Assembly (NCBI GenBank): GCA_009617715.1
Contig: VTFK01000086.1
Span: 62,001 to 126,000 of the forward strand
From: Plectrocnemia conspersa
Lineage: Eukaryota > Arthropoda > Insecta > Trichoptera > Polycentropodidae
Direction of reading: 5' to 3'
Length of the DNA: 64,000 nt
Part shown: piece after piece, positions 1 through 64,000 of the stretch
How positions within the stretch are numbered: position 1 is the stretch's first letter
How the letters are laid out: every line of letters starts with the position of its first letter
Program-made: the position numbers and the translations under genes
The notes under the pieces: model-generated
What the model was told of the DNA's origin: nothing
The model's input: the letters and a program-made list of their open reading frames with translations, nothing else
Database searches by the model: none

Positions 1-672
1 AAAATTGAACTAGAGCTTTATAGCGAAGTGTAAAATAAAAATATAATAAGAATATATATAAATAAAAAACAAGACATTAGGAAATATACTAACGATACAG
101 CTCAAATCTGTAGGAAATATTGTATTTTATATTTAAAATATTAATATAACAAATAGTAAATAGTTAAATTAGCTATTAGAAAGAGCTTTAATAAAATTAT
201 ATAAATAAAACATATAATTATATAGTTATAATATTCCAATTTAATGTTTCATAAGCTTTTTTTATAGACGGATATTTGTCCAGTTAATTTTTTATTCAAT
301 AAATTTTAATGCAGTCTTAAAATGCTATTTAAAGATACAGGAAATTGCAAACAGATCTTGTGAAAACTGCACGCTATTTTCGTGTCAAATCGTCGGAGAA
401 TTGCATCGTCTAATTTTGTCTCGACATAACAATGCTCCAGAATATATTTCATTATTTTTTTAAGTCGATCTACAATCATTTATCTAGCTCTATGATATAA
501 ATGAAAGGTAGATTTCATTTAAAATTGATTTATGTTATCAATAGACTAACCATGAACTAGTAAAATGAATGTGTAATTGAAGGCCAGATTAGCGTAGTCC
601 ATAAGCACCTTATGGAATATGGATTTGTCACAATATGTGTATTAATTAATAATGAAAAAACATTTTACTTAC
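1..672 (-). other. Start of the KCNQ intron after exon 8
   Basis: AT-rich intron sequence. I looked on the minus strand for the next exon (coding GILGSGFALKVQ and the helix A region) and did not find it. No RNA gene or transposon end is evident. Confidence 0.7.
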
Positions 673-52183
<51,511 letters not shown>

Positions 52184-53080
52184 GAGTCCCCTCTGACCTC
52201 AGGCCCCATTACTCACCCTAACACAAAACTGCGAGCTAGCGCAACATTATTAAAAAAAAAGATATTCATCAGTTTATATTATAAAGAACTTGTGAAATAA
52301 GATTAGATAAACGCCCTGTAAAAAATACACAAAGACATTATTATTATAAACACTTCGGCCTTACATTTTTATCATAGATAAATACATATGTTTATTTGAT
52401 GCCAAACCTTCATAAACTGTATTATATACATACGTATATAATTATTACTAGTAAATAGATTAATAAACAATCACAATACAAAAGTAATTTAACGTGAAAA
52501 TAATATACATGTATCATATTAAGGTATATGATGTACAGAGTGGTGAAAAACAAATAATAAACAATCACTTGAACTGTAAATGCTACGACATTTTTTAAAA
52601 AACCGTCTTGCTATTTGCTTCAAGTTTTATGCTAGAATGTTTTATTTCAATTCGCAAAATAAATTGGGTTATTTAAATATAGTTTCACAGATAACTGGTA
52701 TACAAATAAAGCAGTTATGTTCACTCTTAATACGTACAATAATAAACTGCTCTTATATAAACATTCAGGTTTCTACCACAGGTTTAAAACAACACTGGTA
52801 TTAGTAAATCTAAGAGCATTAAACTTATATTCAAACCATTTGAAATGCATTTATATTATAACAATGATAAAATATCGACATCATTATCAGAAAGTGCATT
52901 ACCTATAAAATTGTTACAAGTTACCTACTCAAGGCAATAATCAACACTTATCAAAACGATTTTTCTTATTCTTATTTATAAGCAATAACATAATTTTGCT
53001 AGTTCATAAAGTAGGCCATGAATTTCAGCAGAATTTTCTCATTTCGAATTTTAAACAAACACTACAAGCACAACGTTATG
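52184..53080. other. Region upstream of the first coding exon
   Basis: It should contain part of the KCNQ 5' UTR or an intron. The part up to about 52240 is GC-richer and may be transcribed leader. From 52240 to 53080 it is AT-rich; small plus-strand frames there have no support. Confidence 0.4.
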
Positions 53081-53084
53081 CTTG

Positions 53085-54135
53085 CACTATACTCTCTGGA
53101 AGTTGTCCGAACCGAAGTTCAACTGAAGACGGCCAAGGTCACCGACTTCCGAGTAGCGGCCACACTGCCACAAATTTCATTTGGACGGCGAGCTTAAATG
53201 ACGTACGCACGGCGGCTGCTGTCACGTACAGCTGACATATTAGCGCGCGATCGAAGAATGTGCCAAATAATCGCAATTTTTAAATTGTCATATTATTAAA
53301 ATTACGCTACTGATAATTATAAAAGTTTGTGTGGTCACTCACCATTACAATATCAGTGAAAACTTTTCGGTCGTAAATATTCAATTTACGCAAAATCTTT
53401 GTCGGCTTTTGCAAAATGCCATAAGGCATAAAAATGATACTTCAGAATATGAACAGACTATCCTAGAATTTGTCGCCATCAATTATAAATAACATTTCGT
53501 TATGGTGTGACATTTATATAAACCGATCTAGAAAAATACATAAGAATATTCGAAACGATTTTTTTAACAAAATCTAGTACCACTAATTATTTTTTAATTA
53601 TTTAATTTATATGAAAATAAAAATAATAACGATATCTATTAAAATAATATACTATCAAAAATATAATTAATCCCTTTTGGTGCCCTAAAATATTCAAAGA
53701 TGTCACTTGAAGTCCTCGATAAGCATGTGGTATTATAACTTGACCACGTGACCACGATGCAGCACTCGACGTGCGTGTTAACCATAAGACGCCTACGCAC
53801 ATACTAAAATTAAACCGAGCTACTCGTTCTATCTCAGTTTGCGAAAAACCATATCATTATCTCTCTCACTCTCGTCACTTAACACGCGAGAGAGCAAAAG
53901 GGGAAGTATCTCACCACTCGCGCTCGAAAGAGCAGCTCCGACTTCGGTCCGTTTGCCGACAATGTTTGGAAGCGCTCGAAGCTGGTCAAGTCGACTGAAT
54001 TACCCCTCACTTTATCTCCAGTTCTCGGTAACCTCGGACAACTTCCGAGAGATTTTAGACCGAACTTGACCGAAGTAACCCACTATATTCTCCGTCCTTG
54101 GCCAACCTTGGCCAACTTCTAGAGAGTGTAGTTTA
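53085..54135. repeat. Cluster of inverted repeats (unclassified transposon)
   Basis: A motif CTCTCTGGAAGTTGTCCGA appears at 53093 on the plus strand and, inverted, at about 54032-54058 and 54107-54132 (variants AGAAGTTGGCC and CGGAAGTTGTCCGAGG). The two outer copies could be the ends of one element of about 1045 bp, with the third copy subterminal. Inside lies the MITE fragment 53849-53923. No transposase frame was found. Confidence 0.55.
53849..53923. repeat. Solo arm of the palindromic MITE family
   Basis: TTATCTCTCTCACTCTCGTC, then ACTTAACACGCGAGAGAGC and AGTATCTCA, matches one arm of the MITE at 40919-41090 over about 60 bp. The other arm is absent. Confidence 0.75.
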
Positions 54136-57100
54136 GGCATTAAAACGATTGATATTTATAATGTTACTGTTACCTTGTTTTATTTTTGAAAATTAAACAA
54201 GGACTAGATACTATTTCTCAACGTAGGTACATATACAATTTTGGGGGTGTTTTAGGTATATATTTTTAGTATACGAAATTCGATTTCCAACGTGTGGATG
54301 CATTTCTTCGTCGGTGCACGTATACTTGGATAATAATTTAGAGGCGCTATGCCACAAAAGCCCTCACGTCATACGGGCATTAGTTCGATGGTATCGCGGG
54401 TGGACGAATCGATTTCGATGTATAAAATATGCAAAGGCCAGTATAAACTTTGGTAGTTGTCTGGTCCCTCGTGTTGGCATGCGATTGCCATTCAATATGA
54501 AAACCGAAACGGACAAGGACATCGCCGTCTAGTAATTGTCGTCTGTGTGAACTAGACCCTGTCCTATTTACCACAAATATAAATTTTATAATTTTGCACG
54601 ATTATAAGTTCTATCCAAGACATATTTGATCAAACAAAATTTATATATATTCGAGTCTAAAATTACGTCGGTAATGTGCGAAAAGTATTTGCACATTTCT
54701 AACGTAATCAGATAATGCAATATTGCTTAAATAAGAGAATGGCATAAAACACTTAAATCAAAGTGTGTTAATGCAAAATAAAAGAGTAATTACGACATTT
54801 TACTAATTATAATATATTTTTCAAGCGTAATGTTTTTCTAATGAAAGTACAGAGGCAAATACTAGCTAATATCACTCAACGGTGAGAGTAATTTTACAAT
54901 CAGAAAAGACCACGTACCATTTTAGTTACTTTGTTTCGAACCCAAGTTGACAACTGTTCTAGAATCAGTAAGTATCTCATTCAGATTTTTAATTCAAATC
55001 TTAATCACAGACATAGAAGATCTTCATTTGCTTTCCGGATTTTTTTTAAATTCGGGTCAACAACAAATTCAGAGACGTAAAAATCTGATCCGCAGAACTA
55101 AACCTAAGATGAAAAATATGTAAAGGTACCAGTTAATACCTATAATGAATAAAATCAATCCCATAAACAACGGAGAATTAATGACGCAATATTGCATAAT
55201 TTTGGAAGATAGGTGGGAGAATATATGCCATAATAAATCGCGTTCTGTTCTTAGTACCACTTGAGTACAACTTAAGTGGTGTGAACGCCAATTTATTATA
55301 ATCGTTTACTCCTCAATGTGTTGAAATATCACGAGTTTTAATATAGAAAATAAACTGTGCAAGTCTTAAAAAGATGCGACTAAAAGTTCCAGTGGAACCA
55401 AAAAAATTCTTCATAAATTGAGTTAAACCAATTACATCAAATTTAATAATAAATAGAATAGATTCCGATCAATAATATTAGCCGTTGAATATAAAGGTTA
55501 TAGACTATTCTCCTAACCGTTTAGTTATTGCTTATAAGCTGCTAGTAATAAACCGAACTATTATAAATAAACTACAGAAAGTAATATTTTCCTGACTCAT
55601 GTTTTCTGTAGTCTCTAAAGCAAATTAATACAGACTATGCTGTCCAAATAACTTGATTTATTCTTTAAAACCAAACTGAAGGAATTCTACAGTGAATATA
55701 GAACGTAAAAGTAAGTAAATATTAATCAAACTTTCATTTTAAACATATTTTTAAAACATTGCCACTTGGCTCCCACTCTACACATATTATTTATTATAAT
55801 CTATAAGTTATCATATAAAAGAGATTCAATAAATTGAGATAAGTTCAATGGCATTAAAAACTGCAAAATATACATAAAAAACAACTACACCATTTTGAGT
55901 GATGTACGTAAAAATAATGTATGAGAAAAAATTACGATATAGTAAATGCAACTAAAAAATCTTACAATAACTTCATTTCGATGAATAGAACACAGTTTTA
56001 TAATTTTCCTAACCCTTAGAGTAGTGACATAATTTATACAAATTTATTTCTAAGTAATAAGTTTTATTGTTCTGATTTATTTATTTCACTACTTTTTTGT
56101 ATAAATATTTTAATTTACCTAATTAATTTTAACACTTTGCAATTATTCAATTTTGTAAATTTCACTAATATATTTATTATATATTATTCGGGTTTTGTGG
56201 ATTATGTTTTTAAATCAATTCAGAGGCTTTCAATATGTTTTATAAAATTAATTTAAAATATTTTTTGTTATGATAATTTATAAAAAAATATTATTTAATT
56301 AAATTTCCTCAGTTAAATATGTATGTAAATATATAGCTATCTGGGGTACCTTGAAACAGTGAAATATTGACCACCGTACATGTACGGCGATAATCTTCAA
56401 ATTGAGTTTTTATTAAATTTACATTTAAACTTATGATATTCGCTAATTATTTTTAAGAATCTAATATATGGTACGCGCCTTTATATAATTATTTTAATAT
56501 AAAGCAATTAATAATTAGTGATAAACAAATTAGATATTGTCTCGCATTGCTTCTCGCTTGTTTAATTCGAGCTTTAGCATTTATACGCTAAGTCTGATAT
56601 ATCCGATTTCACATACTAGATTTCCAAATAACTAAATAACAATCGGGTGTAGGAGGAAAGAGGTATTGAGACGACCACAACAGAATATCATATTTTAGGT
56701 GTAATTATACCAAGTTGATATATGACCCTTTAATAAAATAATAATTCTATACAAGGTGTTTGATTTAAATTTTCTAACATTGATAAAGTACTTTTATTGT
56801 ATGTACAGAAACGAATACGTGTTTTGTAAATGTTTTTAATTTTCAGTATATGTTTTTATTCATTAATAATATTTTTTTATATATTTATACAAAAAATATT
56901 TATAGTATAATAGTTACATAATAAACAGCTATAGACGATTTTTTTATAAAAATAAAATAAAATCGAAGATTAACATATTTTCTATGTATTGTTTGTTATG
57001 AAAACTATCTACAAAATAAATGTGTAATGTAAATGATTTTATAGCAATCAACTATTTAATTGCAATTTGTCATAATCATATATACATAGATGTCATATAC

Positions 57101-57350
57101 ATATAAATTTTAATTTAACTATTTTTAGATGCCAGGTTAAATTACGCTAATAATAGATACTTGATTCATTGAATGAGTCACTTTGTGTACTATTTTTATT
57201 ATGCAAAATAATATCAAATTACGAAAGCGAAATATCTTCTAAAATTGCTCAATTCAATTATGTACAAGCTACATAATTTACTGCTCATTGTTATCAAGAA
57301 GAGGTTTAGGTACACTTGTGAATAGAAAACATTGTATGAAACTGGTATCA

Positions 57351-57381
<31 letters not shown>

Positions 57382-58050
57382 TAATATACAGGTTGATACA
57401 ACATTCAACTTAAATCGAAATTAACTGCTTTAAGTAATATCCCTTAAAATATAATTTAGGTTTGTTCTAAATATATACTCAAGAAGTTTTGTATAAGAAA
57501 GGATAATAAAGAAAAAAAGCATTCGAGGAACTATTTGTTCGTTGTAAATTTGATTTTTTTCACAACTTATAAATATAAACTGAAGAAGCATAAATGAAAC
57601 AATCCACATTACTACTTCTTAGTATTTACTATTTTATAAAGTGCTTGGAAATCTAACACACTTGTGTAAATAATGGAGCGAATCACAAATAATATTCTAA
57701 TTTATAATAAAAACATGGCGCATTTAATAGTCCGATTGCGTATATGTCATATAAATGTCAAAATTATTCATCGATAGTATTATATAACATAATATATGAT
57801 ATCACATTAAGACCTACAGAGAACTGTTAGGCAAACCAGTAAATAACAGTATGGTATCACTCTAAAAAATGCGATAGTGAAACTTAATAAATTAATATTA
57901 TATTAAATAATATATACACATGGTGTCATTGAAACATGTTTTACTGTACATATATTAAATAAAAAAAACACTTGGTCTATTATTATTTTCACGATTTTTT
58001 TAACACGATCACAATATTAATTTATCACTTAATTACGTACAGCAGATGTT
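54136..58050. other. Upstream region, mostly AT-rich
   Basis: A higher-complexity patch lies at 54290-54570, with short open frames on both strands and no recognisable protein; it might be a 5' UTR exon. A short TA repeat sits at 57351-57376. I see nothing else in 54.6-58.0 kb. Confidence 0.4.
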
Positions 58051-58059
58051 CTCAAATCC

Positions 58060-58400
58060 AAGTTATATAGATTCGTTTGCGCGCGTCACCATTTCCGACC
58101 CCGTGTTTTTTTATTTAGTTCAACGTTACTTTTATTTGAAAACCGCTGCTTTATGCGTATTTTTAATTTAATATTAATTAGATTTGTTGGTTGAATTGCG
58201 AGTTGCGGTTAAAAATGTAGCTAACGTCCGCGAGCGCTCTCGCCAGCGGCCCGAAACCAACTGTTGGATTAGACGGGGACGCGAAACGTTTTCAGGGGTC
58301 GTCAACTTTCACGATTGCCTCGCGCAGGGTTGATGGTTTTTCTACCCCTCCCGGAAAAATAAGCTTCATGTCTTGTCGCTGCTTAAATGGGCGTAATTTA
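58060..58400. promoter_or_regulatory. CpG-rich block, candidate KCNQ promoter or first noncoding exon
   Basis: The densest CpG block upstream of the gene (GTCCGCGAGCGCTCTCGCCA, GACGGGGACGCGAAACG, GCCTCGCGCAGGG) within AT-rich surroundings. It lies about 6 kb upstream of the start codon exon. No TATA box is clear. Assignment to KCNQ is inference from position, since no other gene start is visible here. Confidence 0.3.
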
Positions 58401-60110
58401 ATTTGTACTATCGGAACGAATTTTGGTTAATAAATAAATACTTTTATGATAAATTATTGGTTATGGTATGCTTAATAAGATAGTGGTATAAAAGAGGAAA
58501 ATGTATTCCTGAAAGCTCAATTAAATATGAACGTATTTCGTGTTCTTAAAAAAATTGTATGGCCTAAGGATATAAGAGTACATATTAAAATATTAATTGA
58601 ATAGTAGATACTTATTTATTTATTTAAAAGAATTAGTATTAATGTCATCACAAAGAGATTTAATAATGTTATTAATTTTAATGAGGGTTATAAGATAATA
58701 TTTTTATTGTATTGTATTTTACGCATTTTATAAAAATACAGATTGTAAGATTAATAATAAAAAATAGAAAAACATAGCATTAAAATCTAATATAAGTGAA
58801 ATGATATATTTTTATTAATGCTTCTATATCTCATTAATTGCTCAGTAAGGATCGAAACATATCAATAATAATGTTTTGTAAAAACAGTGTCTTATAAAAT
58901 CTCATACTTCCTCAATTGGTTTTGAATATATGAGCATATACAATATTTTTTCAAACATACATTTTAATGTAGTTTTTATGAATAAAGGTGCATTGTATTT
59001 TATTGTCTATTACCTATTACCAATAACTAATTACATTGTCTGTTCAAAACCATTAAAATTTATGTATCATATATTATATGTATATTAGATAAAAAAATAT
59101 CTTTCAAGTGATATTTTACACAACAATAATATTTTACTATACAATAAAAATAATATATTGTAAATGATTCATTTTTATCGGCACAGATGCAAGCTTTGTC
59201 TAAAAAATGACATATTTGCTAAGATCAATATCATTGGTTTATTTGAAGAAAATGACTAATGTTTGTATATGATCTCTAAGTGAGAACAATGAAGCGCCGA
59301 TGTACAAAGTACAATTTATTTGGATTAACAAATTGTATCGTAACAAATTTATATATTCACAAAATAGTTACCAAGCGTATAAAAAGTAAGGTGTCTTTTG
59401 GCGTAACCTGTATTTTAAGGTGAGTAAAAAAAATAGTCTCGCTATTAATGAACGCAAAATATACAAAATAAAATTTCTATGTAGTCTTCAACACTTTTGT
59501 CCATGGAATCTGAACATATTGTCTTACATCGCTTTTTTAACAACGCTTTAAATCACTGGTGTTTTTTGCCGAAAATGTCATATAACAATAATGGAAGTCC
59601 ACTAGGCTTTTAATCGATTTTAGCTCAAATATGATTATTGTATAGACATGCGTGTATCCTAATGAAAAAAACTATGCTATTGTATATGTAGTAAATTTAA
59701 AATACCCAGAGTCGCCGAGAGTAAACCCGAGCCCTGGGAAAACAATGATTCCGGGCCTCATGACAAAAATGGCATTTTATACATTTTTTTACATTATAAT
59801 ATAATTTCTTGAATACGTACGGGCTAGCCCTTTATATGCTACAAAGAAGTTGCAATATATTTTCTGATATCATATTTAATGCGAAATATTTTAATTGGGC
59901 ATTAAAAATTATTAAAAATATCTACTCATAATATTAGTATTTACCTAATAATTAGTCGTGCTTTTTTTGCTGCTCAGTGTTGCCATATAATGAATTTCTA
60001 GTCTAAGTCAAAAGCAATAAAATTGTGTCATCGCGGCGAAAACGCTCGATTATCAAGCGTTTATATTAGGATTTTTTATAACAATATTACGAATGAGAAT
60101 CGAATAAAGC
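58401..60110. other. AT-rich region without recognised features
   Basis: No gene, RNA or element boundary was recognised. A block near 59700-59770 (GAGTCGCCGAGAGTAAACCC) is slightly richer in GC. Confidence 0.5.
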
Positions 60111-60120
60111 ACATATAAAC

Positions 60121-60316
60121 CGAATTTTGACCAATAAGAAAGCACAAAAACAATTATCCCTTCTCAGAAGTGAAAAATTCACGTCAAAAGCAATAAAATC
60201 GTGCCATCGCCGTCACATTGCGATGGCGCCGACACGATTTTATTGCTTTTGACGTGAATTTTTGCCTTCCGAGAAGTGATAATTGTTTTTTGCGCTCTCA
60301 TATTGACCGAAATTCG
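60121..60316. mobile_element. Foldback element, 196 bp hairpin
   Basis: The arms CGAATTTTGACCAATA and the inverse TATTGACCGAAATTCG are the outer ends. The inner arms (60182-60203 and 60232-60253) are 22 bp with perfect pairing (CGTCAAAAGCAATAAAATCG and its complement), closing over a GC-rich loop. Arms total about 85-95 bp each. A partial extra arm sequence (GTCAAAAGCAATAAAATTGTG) lies at 60007-60027. It has no coding capacity. Confidence 0.85.
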
Positions 60317-61970
60317 ATTTGAATTATTTTGTAATGTACTATTTTTATTATATTCGGAATCCATAGTAATATCGGTAAGGATAGGTATCATAGTGTAATA
60401 TAGAAATGCAGACAAATTATGGAACAATATGTGAGATGCGATGTATGTCTGTACTTATTCTTCTGCTTATTTTCCCTTGACAGATAAGTTGGCTTAGGTT
60501 GTATTTTGGACTTAGCTTGATAAAAGTTCAAAAACTATAATTAGTTTTAGAACTTTTATTAGGTTATGTTTGAGTTTTAATAGCAAATGAACGTTTCGCC
60601 ACTGTCAAATTGAGTTTCATAGACATTTTGAAGCAGCATATTAGCGCCTATCAGTTAAATTATATTTTCGCTAGTAGAAATAAATATATTAGTAAACATT
60701 TGGACTTAAGTGGTGAAAATATTACTTTACCAAAAAATACACATCAGATGTAAATAAATAATAAAAGTATGTAAATATATAAATTGCTTCATATAAAAAA
60801 GTTGAAAAAGGTGAAAAGTTAATAGCACCTGCTAGATAATTTATATTTTCACTGGTAAAAATATATATCTACTAGTGAAAATGTATTCCAATATGATTTT
60901 ACTAAAATGACATATTTTAAGACTATTTTTTTAGGAATAACCACATGATTTTCTTTGAGGAATAACCATATGAAACTGAATGTATTATTTATTTATTTTT
61001 CTGCATTAAATCCAGTTGTCAAATTAGTTACAATATTTATGCAAAATTATAAGAAGCATATGTTCAAAAGAAAAATATTTATTGTGATTTTTTATTTATA
61101 CAAATTCAGCGTCATTTAAGCTTTACTCATATGTCAAATAAAAAATAAAATAATATAGATGGAAACGCCATTACTTAGATAATCAGTTACATTGAGACAG
61201 TTGCCGGAACTCCACCTTTGGCCGACAGACTTCCTCAGAAGTAATTATGCTCCCAGAGGACCTGTATCACACCCTTCAAATATAAACTGCAGCCCAGATG
61301 CTTAATTAACACTTCGCCTCCAAGAGAGCCTGTGCTTCCCAGAGGTACCAACCAGTCACTGAGCGACTTGAACCGCTAGAGTTTATGTGAGCAGTATTCT
61401 AGATCTTCATAAAATAGTTCATCACAATATTATTACAGGCTTAAAAACTACACCCAGTACATGAGTTTTACTATGAAGAAAGTTGTTGGTAAAATATCAT
61501 AGCGTCGAATTTTAATCCCATTTTCATTAAAATTTTATACAAATAGAAAACGTAGTGAATAAAAAAGTTAGATGTTAATTATAATTATTATATTACTAGT
61601 TAACTCCTATTCATTGGAGCGAGGTAGCTCGCTCGTACTTAGGTACGAGATAAAAGCAAAATGCTTATTGGATATTAAACTATCATTCAAAAAATGGTAT
61701 TGATTTTAGGAACTTATGATTAATAAACATACAATTACTTTATTGGTGTATTATATTTAAATGTATGAATATGCTGTAAAGCTTCCGATGCAACATGATA
61801 GACGTAAGCCAAATGCGTTACAACGGGGTAAGCAAAATCAACACTTACTAAGTAAATAGTAATGCAACAGACTGAAATCAAAGTCTGTAAATCAATATAT
61901 TTTAATAATTAAAATATAGCATTAGAGCTAACAAATAATGAATGTCATTATGTACGATCTAGTGCGATTA
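60317..61970. other. Region between the foldback and the SINE
   Basis: Mostly AT-rich. 61190-61390 is a higher-GC patch with two related pieces (CTCCCAGAGGACCTGT and CTTCCCAGAGGTACC) but no coding frame or ends. It may be an old repeat. Confidence 0.35.
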
Positions 61971-61975
61971 ATTAC

Positions 61976-62170
61976 CATCACAATATTCATCCGTGAGGTT
62001 AAGAAAATCTAGGAAAAGTTTATCTGTGATGATTGATAGTAATTGATTATAATATATAATAATCACTAATTCTGATCTTCCAGATACTAAAGAAATTAAA
62101 ATACAATGGGATAGAATTCGAACCCTAGGATTTTTGGTGTTAGTCACTGATTATTACCGCTACTCTATTA
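61976..62170 (-). repeat. tRNA-derived SINE, minus copy
   Basis: On the minus strand it has a tRNA-like head (AGAGTAGCGGTAATAATC, then GGGTTCGAATTCTATCC with the B box), GAAGATCAGAATTAGTGATT, CTAGATTTTCTTAACCTCACG and ATGAATATTGTGATGG. It matches 40548-40758 along its length. Confidence 0.75.
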
Positions 62171-64000
62171 TGCTGTTTATACATACAAACGTATTAAAGA
62201 CTGTATATTACCTAAATATGTAAGTTGTAGATCCGTATTAAATACAAGTCGTATACAATGGACTAAAATTGATAAAAAAAAAATCAGATTAAAAAACATT
62301 CGGGAATAAAACTTTGGAACTAGCTATTAAAACTGCTCTGGATAAAGGTAAGCAAATTAGTGAAATTTGTTTGCCTCTCGTGCCTTTTTTAGTGTAATAA
62401 AACATAACAAAATAATTTAATATAATGCATATTTTTTTATTTAAGTTTAAACTACATAAATTTATTATATCAATATAACTTTATAAATTTGTTAATATAC
62501 CTAATTTTAAAATATATTATTAAGCGCTTATATTTATAAATTTACTAATTATGTTTGTCATTTGAGTAATTGAAATTTCTAAATTAGCTTTTTAGCGTCA
62601 TCAGTGTTATGCCAAAACCGCCAATAAATATTTCATGAAGCTCCTATTGTTCATGTTGAGGTTAAATTTTAACGTAGATCTATTATTAGAATATAACAAT
62701 AATGACCGCTACTGAATATTTAAATAAGTTAAATATGAGGTTAAAAGCCTGATCTTTTTTAATACTTATACAAACATTTGCATTCTTTATTTTAAATACA
62801 AATGAAGGTATCCATTATTCTTTTACCTTAACATAAAATGTATTTTTTTATTATAAGTTTTTTTAACATAATTATAAAAAATGGATATCATATTATAAAG
62901 AAATAGTTTATTCTGTATAACAAATGTCGCAGACTTCTGTGTTACATATAAACTATTGTAGTATATCATATTATCTATTGTACTGCCTGCCTGCCTCATT
63001 TATTATTCTTTCTACAATATAAATACAGATGCTTTTACGTTGCTTAAAAAAATACTTAGATGCAAGAAAGTAAATCAATTTAACATGAAATTTGAAACGT
63101 TCGTAATTTAATATATTTATATGACTACACCTTAGTGGAAAACATTAACTTATTTGCGTTTATCGGTTAACTTTCTTAACAAATAAAAACAATTATTTAT
63201 TGCTGAAATACTGAAGGCACAGATGACATGTTCCTATTTACTGGTTAATTGGGACAGTTTGCTTGTATCTGGTATCGATTGCTAAGGTTGCATAAATAAA
63301 ATAGAGCTTTATTTTTGTTAGACTCTATGTGCTTATAAATACAAATAATTATTTTTTTAATAAAATTGTTATGTCTAAACTTAGTGAAAATTTACGAGAG
63401 AAAAATATAAAACAAATATATTTATCATTACTTAAAATTACTCATAAGCTAATTAGCAATAAAATACATGATCAATCTCTCTGCGACCAGTTGCTATGTG
63501 AGCAACACATGTAAAATTAAATTTGATTTACAAATTATATGTATATACATAAATAAAATATACATGTATGCAAATATGTGAATTTGCCTTCCATATATTA
63601 TTCCTAATTAGGTGTATGTGAAACAACATTTGAATGATAAACACGAGGTATCTAGATAGAAATTCTTAAGGTAATATGGGTCGAAGCAGCGTCCCTTGGA
63701 AAGTTAAACAAATATGACAAAGTCCGAAACGACGTTTTATTTACAAAGGGAAAATCGTTATGGTGTTGAGGCGATGTTGGTAGCCATTAACTGTTAGATC
63801 ATCACCTGTAATTAAGGTCAGGGTCGAGATGTATAATTGAAGGTGTAAATATCAAGCCAGTCCGTAAGTTTATGCATGTTTGTAAAAAACTTACAATAAA
63901 ATACATTACTTATGTTACAGTACATTTAGATAGTGTAACATTTCAAAGTATATATATATTAGTTTTAAGTCAATCGATAACAGTCGTGTTCAAGAGAAAA
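62171..64000. other. AT-rich region at the right edge
   Basis: No gene is supported. A 61-codon frame at 63329-63514 is A/T-coded and lacks any family resemblance. A higher-complexity patch lies at 63600-63860. Confidence 0.5.

Noticed and set aside
54314..54574. 72- and 64-codon frames on opposite strands near 54.4 kb
   Set aside because: No recognisable protein on either strand. Kept only as a possible noncoding exon.

Overview
The window is a stretch of AT-rich insect-type nuclear DNA, probably lepidopteran. The evidence is spliced coding exons with GT/AG borders and kilobase introns, tRNA-derived SINE fragments, Jockey/CR1-type LINE remnants, and short inverted-repeat DNA transposons. 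The order is inferred from the channel sequence and the repeat mix and was not tested by a search. I see no bacterial operon, CRISPR array or rRNA.

The one real gene is a KCNQ-type (Kv7) voltage-gated potassium channel on the minus strand. Eight coding exons read from right to left: 52183-52052, 45070-44907, 42287-42100, 39729-39534, 12609-12519, 5337-5211, 1367-1192 and 924-673. Every splice phase matches its neighbour, and the eight sum to exactly 442 codons with no stop. They encode a cytoplasmic N-terminus, S1-S6 and the pore with its GYGD filter. The calmodulin-binding and assembly C-terminus lies beyond the left edge, so the gene is partial. Exon 4 also carries an alternative ATG at 39754 that could serve a shorter N-terminal isoform.

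The introns hold the rest. Intron 4 is about 26.9 kb and contains short islands of higher GC and complexity, which are possible regulatory sequence, among AT-rich filler and transposon relics. Intron 6 carries a deleted LINE with a 3'-terminal hairpin. Intron 5 carries two or three broken Jockey-like LINEs, one of them interrupted by a hAT-like MITE. Intron 3 has a palindromic MITE and a head-to-head SINE pair. Intron 2 has a 481-bp GC-rich element flanked by a perfect 8-bp duplication. Upstream of the first coding exon (52.2-64 kb) are two repeat clusters, a 196-bp foldback, a SINE and a CpG-rich block near 58.1-58.4 kb that is a candidate promoter. I found no second protein-coding gene and nothing that looks like a new multi-gene system.
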